From a virus, in the IMG/VR virus record IMGVR_UViG_3300040796_000034, positions 62,001-126,000 of that record: a stretch of 64,000 nt of DNA. One strand, 5' to 3'. Every line of letters begins with the position of its first letter. Within the stretch, counting starts at the first letter, position 1. A program made the position numbers and the translations under genes. A model generated the notes under the pieces. That model searched no databases and had not been told where the DNA came from. It saw only the letters and a program-made list of their open reading frames with translations. This document shows, piece by piece, positions 42,237 through 50,901 of the stretch.

Positions 42237-42308
42237 GGCCCTGATACCGAATGGTCAGGTGAAAGACTGCAAATCTTTTTTAAGAGAGTTCGATTCTCTC
42301 CAGGGCCT
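42237..42308 (+). tRNA. tRNA-Cys (anticodon GCA)
   Basis: 72 bases. Acceptor GGCCCTG / CAGGGCC (7 of 7), D-arm ACC..GGT with GG in the loop, anticodon arm AAAGA-CTGCAAA-TCTTT with anticodon GCA, T-arm GAGAG-TTCGATT-CTCTC, discriminator T as usual for tRNA-Cys. CCA is not encoded. The following gene starts 20 bases downstream. Confidence 0.93.
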
Positions 42309-42328
42309 TGTCCACAATAGAGGTGACT

Positions 42329-42658
42329 ATGTTAGATATTGATAAACGATTTAATGCCTTCGAGAAGGCATTTCAGAAGAAGTCAACAATTTACCTGAAT
42401 ACGGAGATTGCTAATCTGCTAAAAAACTATCCTAACTGGGAGTTTGGCGGCAGTTACGAACCCTCTTCAGAAGGGGTGGCAAAGTTCTGGATTCTATTGA
42501 ACGACTGGACTTTTCTAGAACCATTAGGGGACACTTCTATCTCCTACAGCAGTGGGCTAGAAATAACTGTAGAGTTGTTGTCTCAGCAACAGGATTACCG
42601 ATTAACCCCTAGCTGGTCTCAGCGTTTTGACGAAGAATCTCCAGGGAACGCAAATTAA
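42329..42658 (+). CDS. Hypothetical protein downstream of tRNA-Cys
   Basis: 109 residues from the ATG at 42329 with GAGGTG eight bases upstream; the frame could extend into the tRNA but that start is rejected. Trp-rich (NWEFGGSYEPSSEG, ILLNDWTFLEP). Not recognised. Confidence 0.5.
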   Translation: MLDIDKRFNAFEKAFQKKSTIYLNTEIANLLKNYPNWEFGGSYEPSSEGVAKFWILLNDWTFLEPLGDTSISYSSGLEITVELLSQQQDYRLTPSWSQRFDEESPGNAN

Positions 42659-42663
42659 GCTAA

Positions 42664-42724
42664 TGCTATATAGTCCGTTTGCTTGTAGTGGACTTTAACT
42701 AAAACAAGTTGTTTTGTTAATTTA
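42664..42724 (+). terminator. Two hairpins after the 109-residue gene
   Basis: AGTCC...GGACT near 42672-42694, then TTAAC-AAAACAA / TTGTTTT-GTTAA (about 42695-42722). Neither has a classic T tail but the second resembles a bidirectional terminator. Confidence 0.4.
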
Positions 42725-42760
42725 ACAGAACTTACAGAATACAACATGGAGTAGTAAATT

Positions 42761-43012
42761 ATGTTTAGAAAAGCCACTGACAAATACTTTCAAGAGTTGT
42801 ACGAATTAGAGTTCGATAGACTGAAGGCTATCTATCAGCATTCTCATAATGCTGCAAAAGATTCTTGGCTCAACCCTATCTTTCATAGCCAGGCTCAATA
42901 CTGGGAGGAGAAAGCCAAGAAAATTCAGTGGGAAATATGGGAACTTGACTTAATATTCCCTACGGTAGAAGAGTACCATAAACAGAATGAAGTAGAACTT
43001 GAGATAACCTAA
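42761..43012 (+). CDS. Small helical hypothetical protein
   Basis: 83 residues, helical, charged, Trp-containing (LNPIFHSQAQYWEEKAKKIQ). Not recognised. Preceded by CAGAATACAACATGGAGTAG, which carries the AGAATAC core and a GGAG site. Confidence 0.48.
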   Translation: MFRKATDKYFQELYELEFDRLKAIYQHSHNAAKDSWLNPIFHSQAQYWEEKAKKIQWEIWELDLIFPTVEEYHKQNEVELEIT

Positions 43013-43209
43013 TTGCTCGTACATCTGTACAAGCATTAGTAACCTTTCTGTTTATGAAATCATCTTTACGATGATTCGAGAAATAAGTTAGTTAGAGCAA
43101 ACAATATTTAGTAATTAGGGATGTCTTTACATCCTTTCCTACTGCATATTCACGTCCAAAAGAGAAATGACGTTAAACTTGCTCTCTATGTAGTTTCTTA
43201 AGGTCCAAT

Positions 43210-45123
43210 ATGTTAAAAAGAGAGAGTGAAATAGAAGTACCTGAGTTTAAGGTATCTGTAGGGAAATATGTACGGCTGAAAGGCCGTGTACACCCTGATG
43301 CAAAGGGTGAAACAGGTGTGGAAGTTGTATCTGTTGATGAGGAACGTAGTCGAGTCCTTGTCAGAACGTCTGACGGTAGCATAAAGTCATACTCAAAGAC
43401 GTTTGTGGATGAGGTACTCGAACCTCCTGTGAAATCAGTAGATGACGTGGATACTATACCCGTTGAAGTGAAGGGTTACGAGTCGGTATATGACAATTTA
43501 GAAGTTTTGTTCGACTTGTATGGGTTGACACCTAAACCCAACAGCTTTTTAGCAGATACCGAGCTAGAGAAGTTTGAAACGTTGTTTCTTGAAGGTCGGG
43601 AACAGGAGATTTTGTCCTACTTAATCTCGTACTCAAAGTATATTGAGGAGGATGTTGCGTACATTAAATATCTTTGGGAATATGAATTTGTCCCAAAGAT
43701 GAAAGCTACTTTAATACGTCTTGGATACCCTGAGAAATCTATTGAAGGTTATTTCGATAGAACTGAATACCGTTTTGATAATACTGAGTTGTTGTCGGAA
43801 ACAGAACTTATCAACGATTTTGAGGAGTATTTACTGGATAAATACCTACCAACTGGCTATGAGATTAACCAGTTTGATAAGGTTGAGAGAACCTACAAAA
43901 GCGCTGTACAACTTGTCTTAGTAGCTGTTGTGGAGGACGACTTCTCTAACCTTGAGAAAGGGTTAGATAGTCTTTTAGAAAGTGAGTCCCCAGAAACTAT
44001 GGCGGACTTACGAAAAGTGGAAAGGCAACAAGAGTCTCAATTCACTCCTGACGATAACTCTGCATTGATTGTCAATACTCCAGAAGCTCCTAAAAAGAGT
44101 GTTGGCGTACCTTTAAAAGACCAATTAAAAGAAGTTATTGGTGAAGAGTTTACAGTTCCGCGGCCAGTATCATCAGAAATAACAGTTGCTAAGGCTCCCG
44201 AAGTCTTCTCCCCTTGGAAAGCGATTAAAATGTCACGAGGGGGTAATGTTACCCCACAAAAACCTAACAACTCCTATACAGAAGGAGATTTGGTAGGGGA
44301 AGGGAAATTTCACGTTCTAAGCGTGTACACCCCTAAACTTAATGAGAAAGGTAAAGGGGGTTTTGATTGGGTATCCAACGTAGGACTCCCCAAACCTACG
44401 GGAGTTGATAAAGCTTTTTTACAACCCCCCAAAATTACAATGCTCCGAGGGGAGCAGTCTGGTATCACTATGAAACTAGAGTGGTACGTTGTACAGCTTG
44501 TAGAGAAGACTGGAAAATCCAAAGATGCCGGAAGCCTGTCTTTAGCAACGTCCTATTTTCAAATAGGGCAAGTAAAAATAAAAGACGGAGTAGTTGATGC
44601 CAAACTACCTGACAGCGATTGGGATAAACTCCTAACTGCACTACTCTCTCTGAATAGGCTGCGAGATGGTAGTGGAAAAGGAATCGAATACAGTATAGTC
44701 ACCGACTATACGGAGGCAGGTAAGCCTATCAAGTTCCCTTTGAACACCCCAGAAGTGTTCCCTGGAAAGTTAGGAATAGATTTCTCAGGTATCCGATATT
44801 TGGATTACCTGTCAGAGCCTCAGTTTTCGGTTCTCCTTAAGGATTATCGCCCTAAGTTGAGTGAAACATTAGATATCGGCGCAAGAATTTGGATATTAGC
44901 CCTTCTGGCATTCTCCTTTCAATCCAATAAGGAATATGTAGCTAAAGAATTGAACATTCCTTACAACGAAGAGCAAGACGGTGATATCCCACCCTTTAAA
45001 TTTATCTATAAGGGGTTAGGTCAGAAATTTCAACTACCCGAGTCGTTTATGATAGATTTGGGTTTAAAAGAACGTCCTAAGACGTTTTTTGACCGAAACC
45101 CTTATATGAGAGATTTGCAGTAG
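43210..45123 (+). CDS. Large unknown protein with N-terminal SH3/KOW-like strand region
   Basis: 637 residues, not recognised. Residues 10-50 (VSVGKYVRLKGRVHPDAKGETGVEVVSVDEERSRVLV) have the strand spacing of an SH3- or KOW-like barrel. Residues 60-270 are helical and acidic, then a Pro/Ser linker, then a globular C-terminus. First of three consecutive large or medium genes ending at 48426; it is followed by a strong terminator. Confidence 0.55.
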   Translation: MLKRESEIEVPEFKVSVGKYVRLKGRVHPDAKGETGVEVVSVDEERSRVLVRTSDGSIKSYSKTFVDEVLEPPVKSVDDVDTIPVEVKGYESVYDNLEVLFDLYGLTPKPNSFLADTELEKFETLFLEGREQEILSYLISYSKYIEEDVAYIKYLWEYEFVPKMKATLIRLGYPEKSIEGYFDRTEYRFDNTELLSETELINDFEEYLLDKYLPTGYEINQFDKVERTYKSAVQLVLVAVVEDDFSNLEKGLDSLLESESPETMADLRKVERQQESQFTPDDNSALIVNTPEAPKKSVGVPLKDQLKEVIGEEFTVPRPVSSEITVAKAPEVFSPWKAIKMSRGGNVTPQKPNNSYTEGDLVGEGKFHVLSVYTPKLNEKGKGGFDWVSNVGLPKPTGVDKAFLQPPKITMLRGEQSGITMKLEWYVVQLVEKTGKSKDAGSLSLATSYFQIGQVKIKDGVVDAKLPDSDWDKLLTALLSLNRLRDGSGKGIEYSIVTDYTEAGKPIKFPLNTPEVFPGKLGIDFSGIRYLDYLSEPQFSVLLKDYRPKLSETLDIGARIWILALLAFSFQSNKEYVAKELNIPYNEEQDGDIPPFKFIYKGLGQKFQLPESFMIDLGLKERPKTFFDRNPYMRDLQ

Positions 45124-45132
45124 GTAGTTTAT

Positions 45133-45159
45133 AAGAGGGGTTTTATACCCCTCTTTTTT
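45133..45159 (+). terminator. Rho-independent terminator
   Basis: AAGAGGGGT / ACCCCTCTT (45133-45141, 45147-45155) with loop TTTAT-type and four more T. Ends five bases before the next start codon. Confidence 0.8.
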
Positions 45160-45163
45160 GTGG

Positions 45164-45691
45164 ATGGATATCAACGATTTTCAAAAAAGAGAGGTTTTCT
45201 TTAATACTTATCAACAGGTGTTAGACTCAGAAGACCATGAAAAAATAATAGAGTTGTGTAGTGACCCCTCTTGGGATTATTACTTATTCACTCTATTAGA
45301 GGAGGTGTTTAATCGCCTCGATTTTGCTAATACAAAAGAGACAGATAACACTCTATGGATTGATGCTGTACAAGCAATTTTGGACAATCCTATACTGAGT
45401 CTTCTCTTATTAGAGACGTGCGGTAACTTACCGAGTCAATATGAGGTTATTCCTTCTAAGAGTCAACACTTCAAACGATTGTCTATTTACTTTCAAGTTA
45501 CTGAATACGTTGTACATTCTTTAAAAGAGAGAGTGTATGACAAGATTTTACCTTATTTAGACAACCCTCAAAAAATTTGGAGGAATCATTTAACTTTCAA
45601 AAACTTTATCCGAGTATATCAGCTAAAATCTTTAGATAAAGAAGCTAGAGAAATGCTGCAACTGCTTTGGGACTTTACAAACATTAGATAA
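45164..45691 (+). CDS. Helical hypothetical protein
   Basis: 175 residues from the ATG at 45164, immediately after the terminator and without a clear ribosome site; an upstream GTG would lie in the terminator. Helical, no motif. Fifteen bases separate it from the 906-residue gene. Confidence 0.5.
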   Translation: MDINDFQKREVFFNTYQQVLDSEDHEKIIELCSDPSWDYYLFTLLEEVFNRLDFANTKETDNTLWIDAVQAILDNPILSLLLLETCGNLPSQYEVIPSKSQHFKRLSIYFQVTEYVVHSLKERVYDKILPYLDNPQKIWRNHLTFKNFIRVYQLKSLDKEAREMLQLLWDFTNIR

Positions 45692-45705
45692 GGAGGTTAG
45701 ATAAA

Positions 45706-48426
45706 ATGGCAAGACTAGCAATTGATGAAAGTGTATTTGAGCAAATGCTCAACGACACACAAATTTTCCAACAGGCTATACAGCAAGAGACTGAAAACCT
45801 AGATACCGCAGTTAAAGAACAGAAAATAACTGTAGAGGTTGTCACTGAAGAAAACGAGAGTGAAATAGAAGAGATTGATAGTTCTAGTTCTTTAACTGAA
45901 ATAGCTGTTTATCAAACGATATCTCAAGAAACACTCTCCAATAAGATTGACAAATATATCTCTGAAGAGCATCGGGTCAGTGTCTCTGCCGAGAAGGTTC
46001 TTATACCTAAAGACCTGCTGTATTATTATGTAATGAACACTGGTGCGGCAAGTTTACCTAATGAGGTACTGGATAATAATCGCCAATTCATTATATACTC
46101 AAAACCCCTACGAAGGCCGCTAAGACTCAATAACGGCTCTATAAGGCTAGTTACTGAGAAGGCTACTAACAGAAAAGATATGGTCTTAGGTGGGAAAGTT
46201 GTCTCTGGTCGTTATGGCAATAATCAGAAACAAAACATAAACCTTCGGGAATTTTACCCAAACGAAGTCTTGTCATTAGAAGACCATGAAGGGAATGTAC
46301 ATACCGTTATTACTTCACAAGCCTTAAGAACGAACGGCTCAAGTATAGAGGTTGTTACTGTATTTGTTCCCTACGAATACTTTGAACTAGAGGATGGTTC
46401 TAAAAAGGATTCTAAAAAACTGAAAATTTCTGGAATGGAGTCCTTTGATAAGAAACGACATTTCTGTATTTCTGGTATCCATAAAATTTTGATAGGGAAC
46501 TTCTCTATTACAAAGAAGTCCGAAAAATACACGGTAGCTAATCAACTAGCTACGGTGAAGTATAAAGGTATCCTCTACGACAAATATCGAATACACTTCA
46601 AAAAAGACTACCCTATTACCTCCTGCTATGCAATTTGTGTAGCGGGTAAATATATCGGTGTATCTCCTGATGCCGTGAAAGAAGTGGAGATTGATACAGA
46701 GTACATCTTTCGTCAAAAGGGTGTACCGTTAATTCATCCTGTACTAAGTTCTAAAATTTGTGTAGCTTCACACAATAAAGAAGTCTCAACAGGGTTTATC
46801 TATAAGTCTAAGATAGATTCTGAAAATATTCAGGATTCCTCTTTCATTAAGTCTGCTAAGACTAATACAGGTGATTTAGCTCTTACAGACGTTGTACCAG
46901 GGATAAAGCTAACTCCAGAAAAATTACCCAATAAAATCGATACACCGCATTATTTATTTATTAAGCAAGGGATTATTTACGCAACCCCTTGGAAGATATC
47001 TAGCGTAAAAACTGTTGATATAATCGCAAGTCGGTTAGTTAATTTCTCTGAGGGAGAAGCAGAACGACAGCTTTTCTATAACAAAAGTAAAGTCAATTTT
47101 CAAAAGTTAACTGAACTAGAGCTTGAGAAATGGGTGTTAGATTTTCTGTTTCAAAATTTAGGGTCTAAGTTTAGCAACAATTTTGTTACACGAGTCGGAC
47201 AGTTGAAAGTTGTCGCGCCGTCAAGATATGAATGGCAAATCATTCGTTACGATGGCTCTAAATTTGGACCTGCATTTGTTTTAGGAGATGCTCTATTAAA
47301 AGCTAAAGCTGCTGCTGTAAAAACTTTTGAAGACTTAGTATCATTCCTTAAAAAACGAGGTCTGTTAATTACATATCACAATTCTCAAAAAAACATTGTT
47401 CATATAAAATATCCAGGGACTAATCGAGTCTCTGAATATGAGATTTCACGACTCAAATCAGACCCGAAGGATACCGTTGCCAAGTATCCGTACTTCTTTA
47501 ATCAGAAGCATAAATCGTTTGATAAACCATTAAAAGAATTACTGAATAAAGATAGTAATTCGACCTTGGGTAAATGTGGAGTTGGCGATGTTTTAACAGT
47601 ACCTAAAAGGGTTGTGAAAGTCAATAAAGAGGGTGAAGTAGTTATGGAATCAAATACTGTTTACAGTTATGGATTAAACAAAAGCTTTGAGACTTTAAAA
47701 GCTTTTTTACTTTCACTGTCTCCCTACATCTATCACGCTGACAACACTATGTTCAGTCCTGATGACGTTGACCGACTGCTTAAGTATTTTGTAGATACTA
47801 AGCAAGTTAAAGATACTCATCATTTTTTCGATAACGATTGCCGGGGTTATCGAAACAAGTATTTACTGGAAGGCTATAAAGATTTTCCTAAAGACTTAAA
47901 GGGTATGTTAGCTTACCCTTTAAGTTGTTTAGTCCCGATGCCCTTTTATCGAGATATTAAAAACAAAAATACATCTCGATTCTTGGAGATAGATAAAGCA
48001 GGTGTAAGGTTTTCTCAATACTGGGACACGGTAGAAGAGAAAATAACAGAAGCTTTTGAGGATTCTAATAGCAGCTTTAATACCTCAACACCTTCTACGG
48101 TAGATTCATATTCACCTATACCCATTTACGAGTATGGATGTAGTATTTACCAGGTATTACAAAATGCTTGGGAGAAAGTTGTAGAGAATGATGTCTTTAC
48201 GATTAAAAATCGTACACCCTACATTACTCTTATATGGGGAAGGTTGCCTATATCTGTACACCAAGATACAGAGGCAAAGATTGTTATATCTCATCAAAGG
48301 AGTGGGCTTGAACTTGGGCAAATTAAGAAAGCTATAGACACTCAATCGGATAGCTTAGGCTTAAGTCAGTACGAGATATCCTTCTTTAAGGAGTACGCTG
48401 CAAAATCCTTAGAGGATGTACTATAG
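45706..48426 (+). CDS. Large unknown protein (906 residues)
   Basis: AAGGAGG nine bases before ATG. Residues 1-100 are acidic and helical; the middle has many short strands and Lys-rich turns; about residues 690-720 contain a Cys/His patch (KDTHHFFDNDCRGYRNKYLL). No recognised fold, membrane span or catalytic motif. Its TAG stop is part of the nested hairpin copy 3. With the 637-residue gene it may form one functional unit of unknown purpose. Confidence 0.55.
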   Translation: MARLAIDESVFEQMLNDTQIFQQAIQQETENLDTAVKEQKITVEVVTEENESEIEEIDSSSSLTEIAVYQTISQETLSNKIDKYISEEHRVSVSAEKVLIPKDLLYYYVMNTGAASLPNEVLDNNRQFIIYSKPLRRPLRLNNGSIRLVTEKATNRKDMVLGGKVVSGRYGNNQKQNINLREFYPNEVLSLEDHEGNVHTVITSQALRTNGSSIEVVTVFVPYEYFELEDGSKKDSKKLKISGMESFDKKRHFCISGIHKILIGNFSITKKSEKYTVANQLATVKYKGILYDKYRIHFKKDYPITSCYAICVAGKYIGVSPDAVKEVEIDTEYIFRQKGVPLIHPVLSSKICVASHNKEVSTGFIYKSKIDSENIQDSSFIKSAKTNTGDLALTDVVPGIKLTPEKLPNKIDTPHYLFIKQGIIYATPWKISSVKTVDIIASRLVNFSEGEAERQLFYNKSKVNFQKLTELELEKWVLDFLFQNLGSKFSNNFVTRVGQLKVVAPSRYEWQIIRYDGSKFGPAFVLGDALLKAKAAAVKTFEDLVSFLKKRGLLITYHNSQKNIVHIKYPGTNRVSEYEISRLKSDPKDTVAKYPYFFNQKHKSFDKPLKELLNKDSNSTLGKCGVGDVLTVPKRVVKVNKEGEVVMESNTVYSYGLNKSFETLKAFLLSLSPYIYHADNTMFSPDDVDRLLKYFVDTKQVKDTHHFFDNDCRGYRNKYLLEGYKDFPKDLKGMLAYPLSCLVPMPFYRDIKNKNTSRFLEIDKAGVRFSQYWDTVEEKITEAFEDSNSSFNTSTPSTVDSYSPIPIYEYGCSIYQVLQNAWEKVVENDVFTIKNRTPYITLIWGRLPISVHQDTEAKIVISHQRSGLELGQIKKAIDTQSDSLGLSQYEISFFKEYAAKSLEDVL

Positions 48427-48496
48427 AATCTAGCACGATAGGGTTGTCTGTAAAAAGACAACCCTTCTATGCTGTATTCTTTTGGGTATATACAGC
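48425..48496 (+). promoter_or_regulatory. Nested hairpin element, copy 3
   Basis: AGAATCTAGCA (48425-48435, overlapping the TAG stop) pairs with TGCTGTATTCT (48470-48480). The inner stem AGGGTTGTCT / AGACAACCCT (48440-48449, 48456-48465) is perfect. The 3' arm can alternatively pair with ATACAGC at 48490-48496. Best-formed copy of the family. Confidence 0.75.
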
Positions 48497-48531
48497 TTGA
48501 TGTAAACCTTACGACTTTGAGGTTAATTAAA

Positions 48532-48909
48532 ATGAATTTGAGTCTAATTGAACTACTTGAAAAGTATGATGACTATTATGTGTTTTACACCCCTTATAGT
48601 TACAGAAAAAAACTAGAAGTATGTTATCTAGGTTTTTATGTAACTGACCCTTACGGGGGTGCTGATGCAGGTCATTTTAGTTCGGTATCTGAAGAACTAA
48701 AGCCTGATGATTTAAAACGTTTAGAAAATTTAGTAACGACATTAGATGGAGAATGGTCTCGTAATTTACATATTGAACTTTGTTTAGATATGTCAAAAGA
48801 GGTTATCGTTCTAACTTTAAAGAAAAATGACACTAGCTATACTAAGGCTAAAAAAGTCAAACAAATAACAGTTTCTAAAGAGTTCTTTAGTGAAATAAAG
48901 TCAATCTAA
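48532..48909 (+). CDS. Hypothetical protein
   Basis: 125 residues from the ATG at 48532 (GAGG upstream); a longer reading frame through the hairpin is rejected. Alpha/beta, acidic, ends in a Lys-rich strand. Not recognised. It stands between nested hairpin copies 3 and 4. Confidence 0.5.
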   Translation: MNLSLIELLEKYDDYYVFYTPYSYRKKLEVCYLGFYVTDPYGGADAGHFSSVSEELKPDDLKRLENLVTTLDGEWSRNLHIELCLDMSKEVIVLTLKKNDTSYTKAKKVKQITVSKEFFSEIKSI

Positions 48910-48910
48910 T

Positions 48911-48961
48911 AGAATCTAACAATAAAGGAGTCTTAGCACCACTCCTTTTCTGTTGTATTCT
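48911..48961 (+). promoter_or_regulatory. Nested hairpin element, copy 4 (covariant)
   Basis: AGAATCTAACA (48911-48921) pairs with TGTTGTATTCT (48951-48961). The G-C pair of other copies is replaced on both sides by A-T (AACA/TGTT versus AGCA/TGCT), a compensating change. Inner stem AAGGAGT / ACTCCTT. Confidence 0.72.
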
Positions 48962-49024
48962 ACTAAAAATCATGGGAAACAATTATCCCCAGAGATTATA
49001 AGAAAACTAATTGAGGAATAACTT

Positions 49025-49471
49025 ATGTTAACCGTAGTCAAAAATCAAAATATTTTAGACTTCCCAGGTGATGTGATTGTCAACACTGTCAATTGCCAAG
49101 GAATTATGGGTAAAGGACTTGCTAAACAAGTCCGGGAAAGATATCCAAACGGCGTTCTTAATTATTTAAAAAACGCATCCACCATGATGAAACCAGGTGA
49201 TGTAATTGTTGATACCGTTTGTGACATTTTCATATTTCACTTAGCAACCAAAAATACTTGGCGAGCTAACTCAAAAATAGAATGGATTCGGGCAGGTTTA
49301 CAAAACCTAATCGCTAAAGGTAACGAATATAATATTAAATCCATAGCTTTACCTTTAATAGGTTGTGGTTGTGGGAAGTTAAATCCTTTAGATGTTTATC
49401 GAGAGATTCAAGACTGCGGTATTGCTAACTATTTTGAAGTACATCTATACATTAAATCAGAAATAAACTAA
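49025..49471 (+). CDS. Macro domain protein (DarG/TARG1 or Poa1-like)
   Basis: 148 residues, a single macro domain. VNTVNCQGIMGKGLAKQV at 19-36 is the ADP-ribose-binding N-terminal loop; FHLATKNTWRANS at 71-83 carries the candidate Lys76 used by DarG/TARG1-type enzymes; ALPLIGCGCGKL at 108-119 is the phosphate-binding loop. Members remove ADP-ribose from DNA or protein, or act on ADP-ribose 1''-phosphate. In a phage it could reverse host ADP-ribosylating defence (DarT-like) or process KptA by-products. No DarT gene is adjacent. Confidence 0.78.
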   Translation: MLTVVKNQNILDFPGDVIVNTVNCQGIMGKGLAKQVRERYPNGVLNYLKNASTMMKPGDVIVDTVCDIFIFHLATKNTWRANSKIEWIRAGLQNLIAKGNEYNIKSIALPLIGCGCGKLNPLDVYREIQDCGIANYFEVHLYIKSEIN

Positions 49472-49826
49472 GAGTGGAGATTAGAATGATAAAGTACCAG
49501 AATCGAGTGAAACAAACATTTCAAGAAATTGAAGAATTACTTTTTCTTGAAAAAGATTTAACGAAATTTAAGAGGTTACAACTTATCTACCTATTAAAAA
49601 GTGGAGAAGTAGAAAACCCTAGTCAAGCTGTTCGTTTTTTAGGAGTTCACAAAACAACTCTCTGCCGTTGGTGGGAAAAATACGAACAGGGTGGTTTAGA
49701 CAGACTCTTAAACCGTTCAGTTAAGAATGTGAAAGGGCCAAGTAATTACGTCATCCCGATTCATATTATTTCTAAAATCGAGACAAAGAAAGGCTTTTTT
49801 AAATCTTATCGAGAGATTCAAGACTG
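49396..49826 (+). repeat. 21-bp exact direct repeat in two adjacent genes
   Basis: TTATCGAGAGATTCAAGACTG-type sequence at 49396-49416 (macro gene) and 49806-49826 (HTH gene), 410 bp apart, encoding Tyr-Arg-Glu-Ile-Gln-Asp in both frames. The genes are otherwise unrelated, so the match suggests recombination. Confidence 0.75.
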
Positions 49827-49911
49827 GTTACGAGAAGAATATCAACTAGATGTCTCATACACGACTGTTCATAAGCAGTTTTCTAAAAAGCAGTTTTCTA
49901 AAACACAATAG
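49486..49911 (+). CDS. IS630-type transposase N-terminal (HTH) fragment
   Basis: 141 residues from the ATG at 49486 (GGAG upstream). SGEVENPSQAVRFLGVHKTT through CRWWEKYEQGGLDRLL (39-75) and SYREIQDWLREEYQLDVSY through TTVHK (about 108-131) match the two HTH/winged-helix parts of IS630-type transposases. The DDE catalytic half is missing; the end is a tandem duplication (KKQFSKKQFSK, 15-bp units at 49873 and 49888). Either a decayed insertion sequence or a captured DNA-binding protein. No terminal inverted repeats seen. Confidence 0.65.
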   Translation: MIKYQNRVKQTFQEIEELLFLEKDLTKFKRLQLIYLLKSGEVENPSQAVRFLGVHKTTLCRWWEKYEQGGLDRLLNRSVKNVKGPSNYVIPIHIISKIETKKGFFKSYREIQDWLREEYQLDVSYTTVHKQFSKKQFSKTQ

Positions 49912-49923
49912 CAGAGAGTTTAC

Positions 49924-49947
49924 GCTGTACTCTTTTAAGAATACAGC
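49924..49947 (+). promoter_or_regulatory. Hairpin GCTGTACTC / GAATACAGC
   Basis: Stem of 9 with one mismatch, loop TTTTAA. Carries the GAATACAGC half of the nested hairpin family and an alternative AGAGT/ACTCT pairing with bases just upstream. It follows the stop at 49911. Confidence 0.5.
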
Positions 49948-50018
49948 TTCATAGTTGAGTAGGAGTACAATCTAAAATTGGTTGTACTCTTTTTGTTTAC
50001 CTATTTAGGAGAGATTCA

Positions 50019-50303
50019 ATGAAGTACGATTTCATGTCTTGGTTAGATACACCCGTATCAGATGATTGGGAAACTATTGCCGCTGGTAAATCTGAATATT
50101 TAGCACTACATCTTAGTGAAATTATTCAAGAAATTGAAAAAGATAGTAAAGTAGAAGCTTTATCAGTAGAGGAGAAAGCCGCAGGGTTAGAACTACTTGA
50201 TAAGTTAGTACGTTTCTTGACCGCCGCTAATGCTGACTTAGTTTTAGCGATTAACCGTGAAGGTAACTGTTATCAAGCATCTGCTAATAAAGAGCAACCT
50301 TAA
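50019..50303 (+). CDS. Small helical hypothetical protein
   Basis: 94 residues, acidic and helical (LHLSEIIQEIEKDSKVEALS). GGAG site before ATG. Not recognised. Followed by a perfect hairpin. Confidence 0.52.
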   Translation: MKYDFMSWLDTPVSDDWETIAAGKSEYLALHLSEIIQEIEKDSKVEALSVEEKAAGLELLDKLVRFLTAANADLVLAINREGNCYQASANKEQP

Positions 50304-50330
50304 ACTTAATTAGTAAAGAAGTCGCTTGTC

Positions 50331-50362
50331 AGAATCCACTACTTGTATAAATAGTGGATTCT
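50331..50362 (+). terminator. Perfect 11-bp hairpin AGAATCCACTA / TAGTGGATTCT
   Basis: 50331-50341 pairs with 50352-50362, loop CTTGTATAAA. The outer AGAATC / GATTCT bases echo the nested hairpin family. No T tail directly after, so it may be a processing or attenuation element. Confidence 0.5.
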
Positions 50363-50407
50363 GAAGTAGTTTAATCTTTTAACTTTTCACATACTTGGAG
50401 AAATTCA

Positions 50408-50638
50408 ATGGAAAATCGGACATTCGATATAAGGGTTATTACAAGCCCTACAATGAACGATAAAGTTGTTACAGATATTTTATCGTCAATGGAGCAAAAA
50501 GGGTATGAGTGCATCAAAAAAGGCTCTCAAAAGAGTAGGAAAGATAATAACGTTCTAACCTACCTAACTTTTCTCAATCCAAAAGATGAGAGTGAGTTGA
50601 CTCAAGCGTATTTTGATGCAAATACTGAAGAGTTCTAG
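50408..50638 (+). CDS. Hypothetical small protein
   Basis: 76 residues, ferredoxin-like alternation of strands and helices (FDIRVITSPT, VVTDILSSMEQKGYECI, VLTYLTFLNP). Not recognised. The stop overlaps the next GTG start (TAGTG). Confidence 0.5.
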   Translation: MENRTFDIRVITSPTMNDKVVTDILSSMEQKGYECIKKGSQKSRKDNNVLTYLTFLNPKDESELTQAYFDANTEEF

Positions 50639-50901
50639 TGTACAAAGCATCTGTAGTAATTTCAACAAACAAAGGACACTATACAGTTTTATTAGAGAGT
50701 GCGGCTTCTAATGAGTTACATAATGACTTAATTAAAGAAACGACTCTTTTTACAAGTTTCTTAGTAGAGGTATCAGGAAATACCTTGTATCAGGGGTTTT
50801 ACAAATCGTCTAAAGAAAAAGTTTGGGAAAAATTAGAAAAAATTCTCCTTAAACATTTCTTAGAAAAAGAGTTTGTAATATGTTACTTAGAAGATAACTA
50901 G
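50638..50901 (+). CDS. Hypothetical small protein, GTG start
   Basis: 87 residues, coupled by a 1-base overlap to the preceding gene. Strand-rich N-terminus, amphipathic helix KVWEKLEKILLKHFLEKEF. Not recognised; the coupling suggests a two-protein unit. Confidence 0.48.
   Translation: MYKASVVISTNKGHYTVLLESAASNELHNDLIKETTLFTSFLVEVSGNTLYQGFYKSSKEKVWEKLEKILLKHFLEKEFVICYLEDN

Noticed and set aside
49486-49911. Complete IS630 insertion sequence
   Set aside because: Only the HTH part remains. No DDE domain and no terminal inverted repeats could be found around it.
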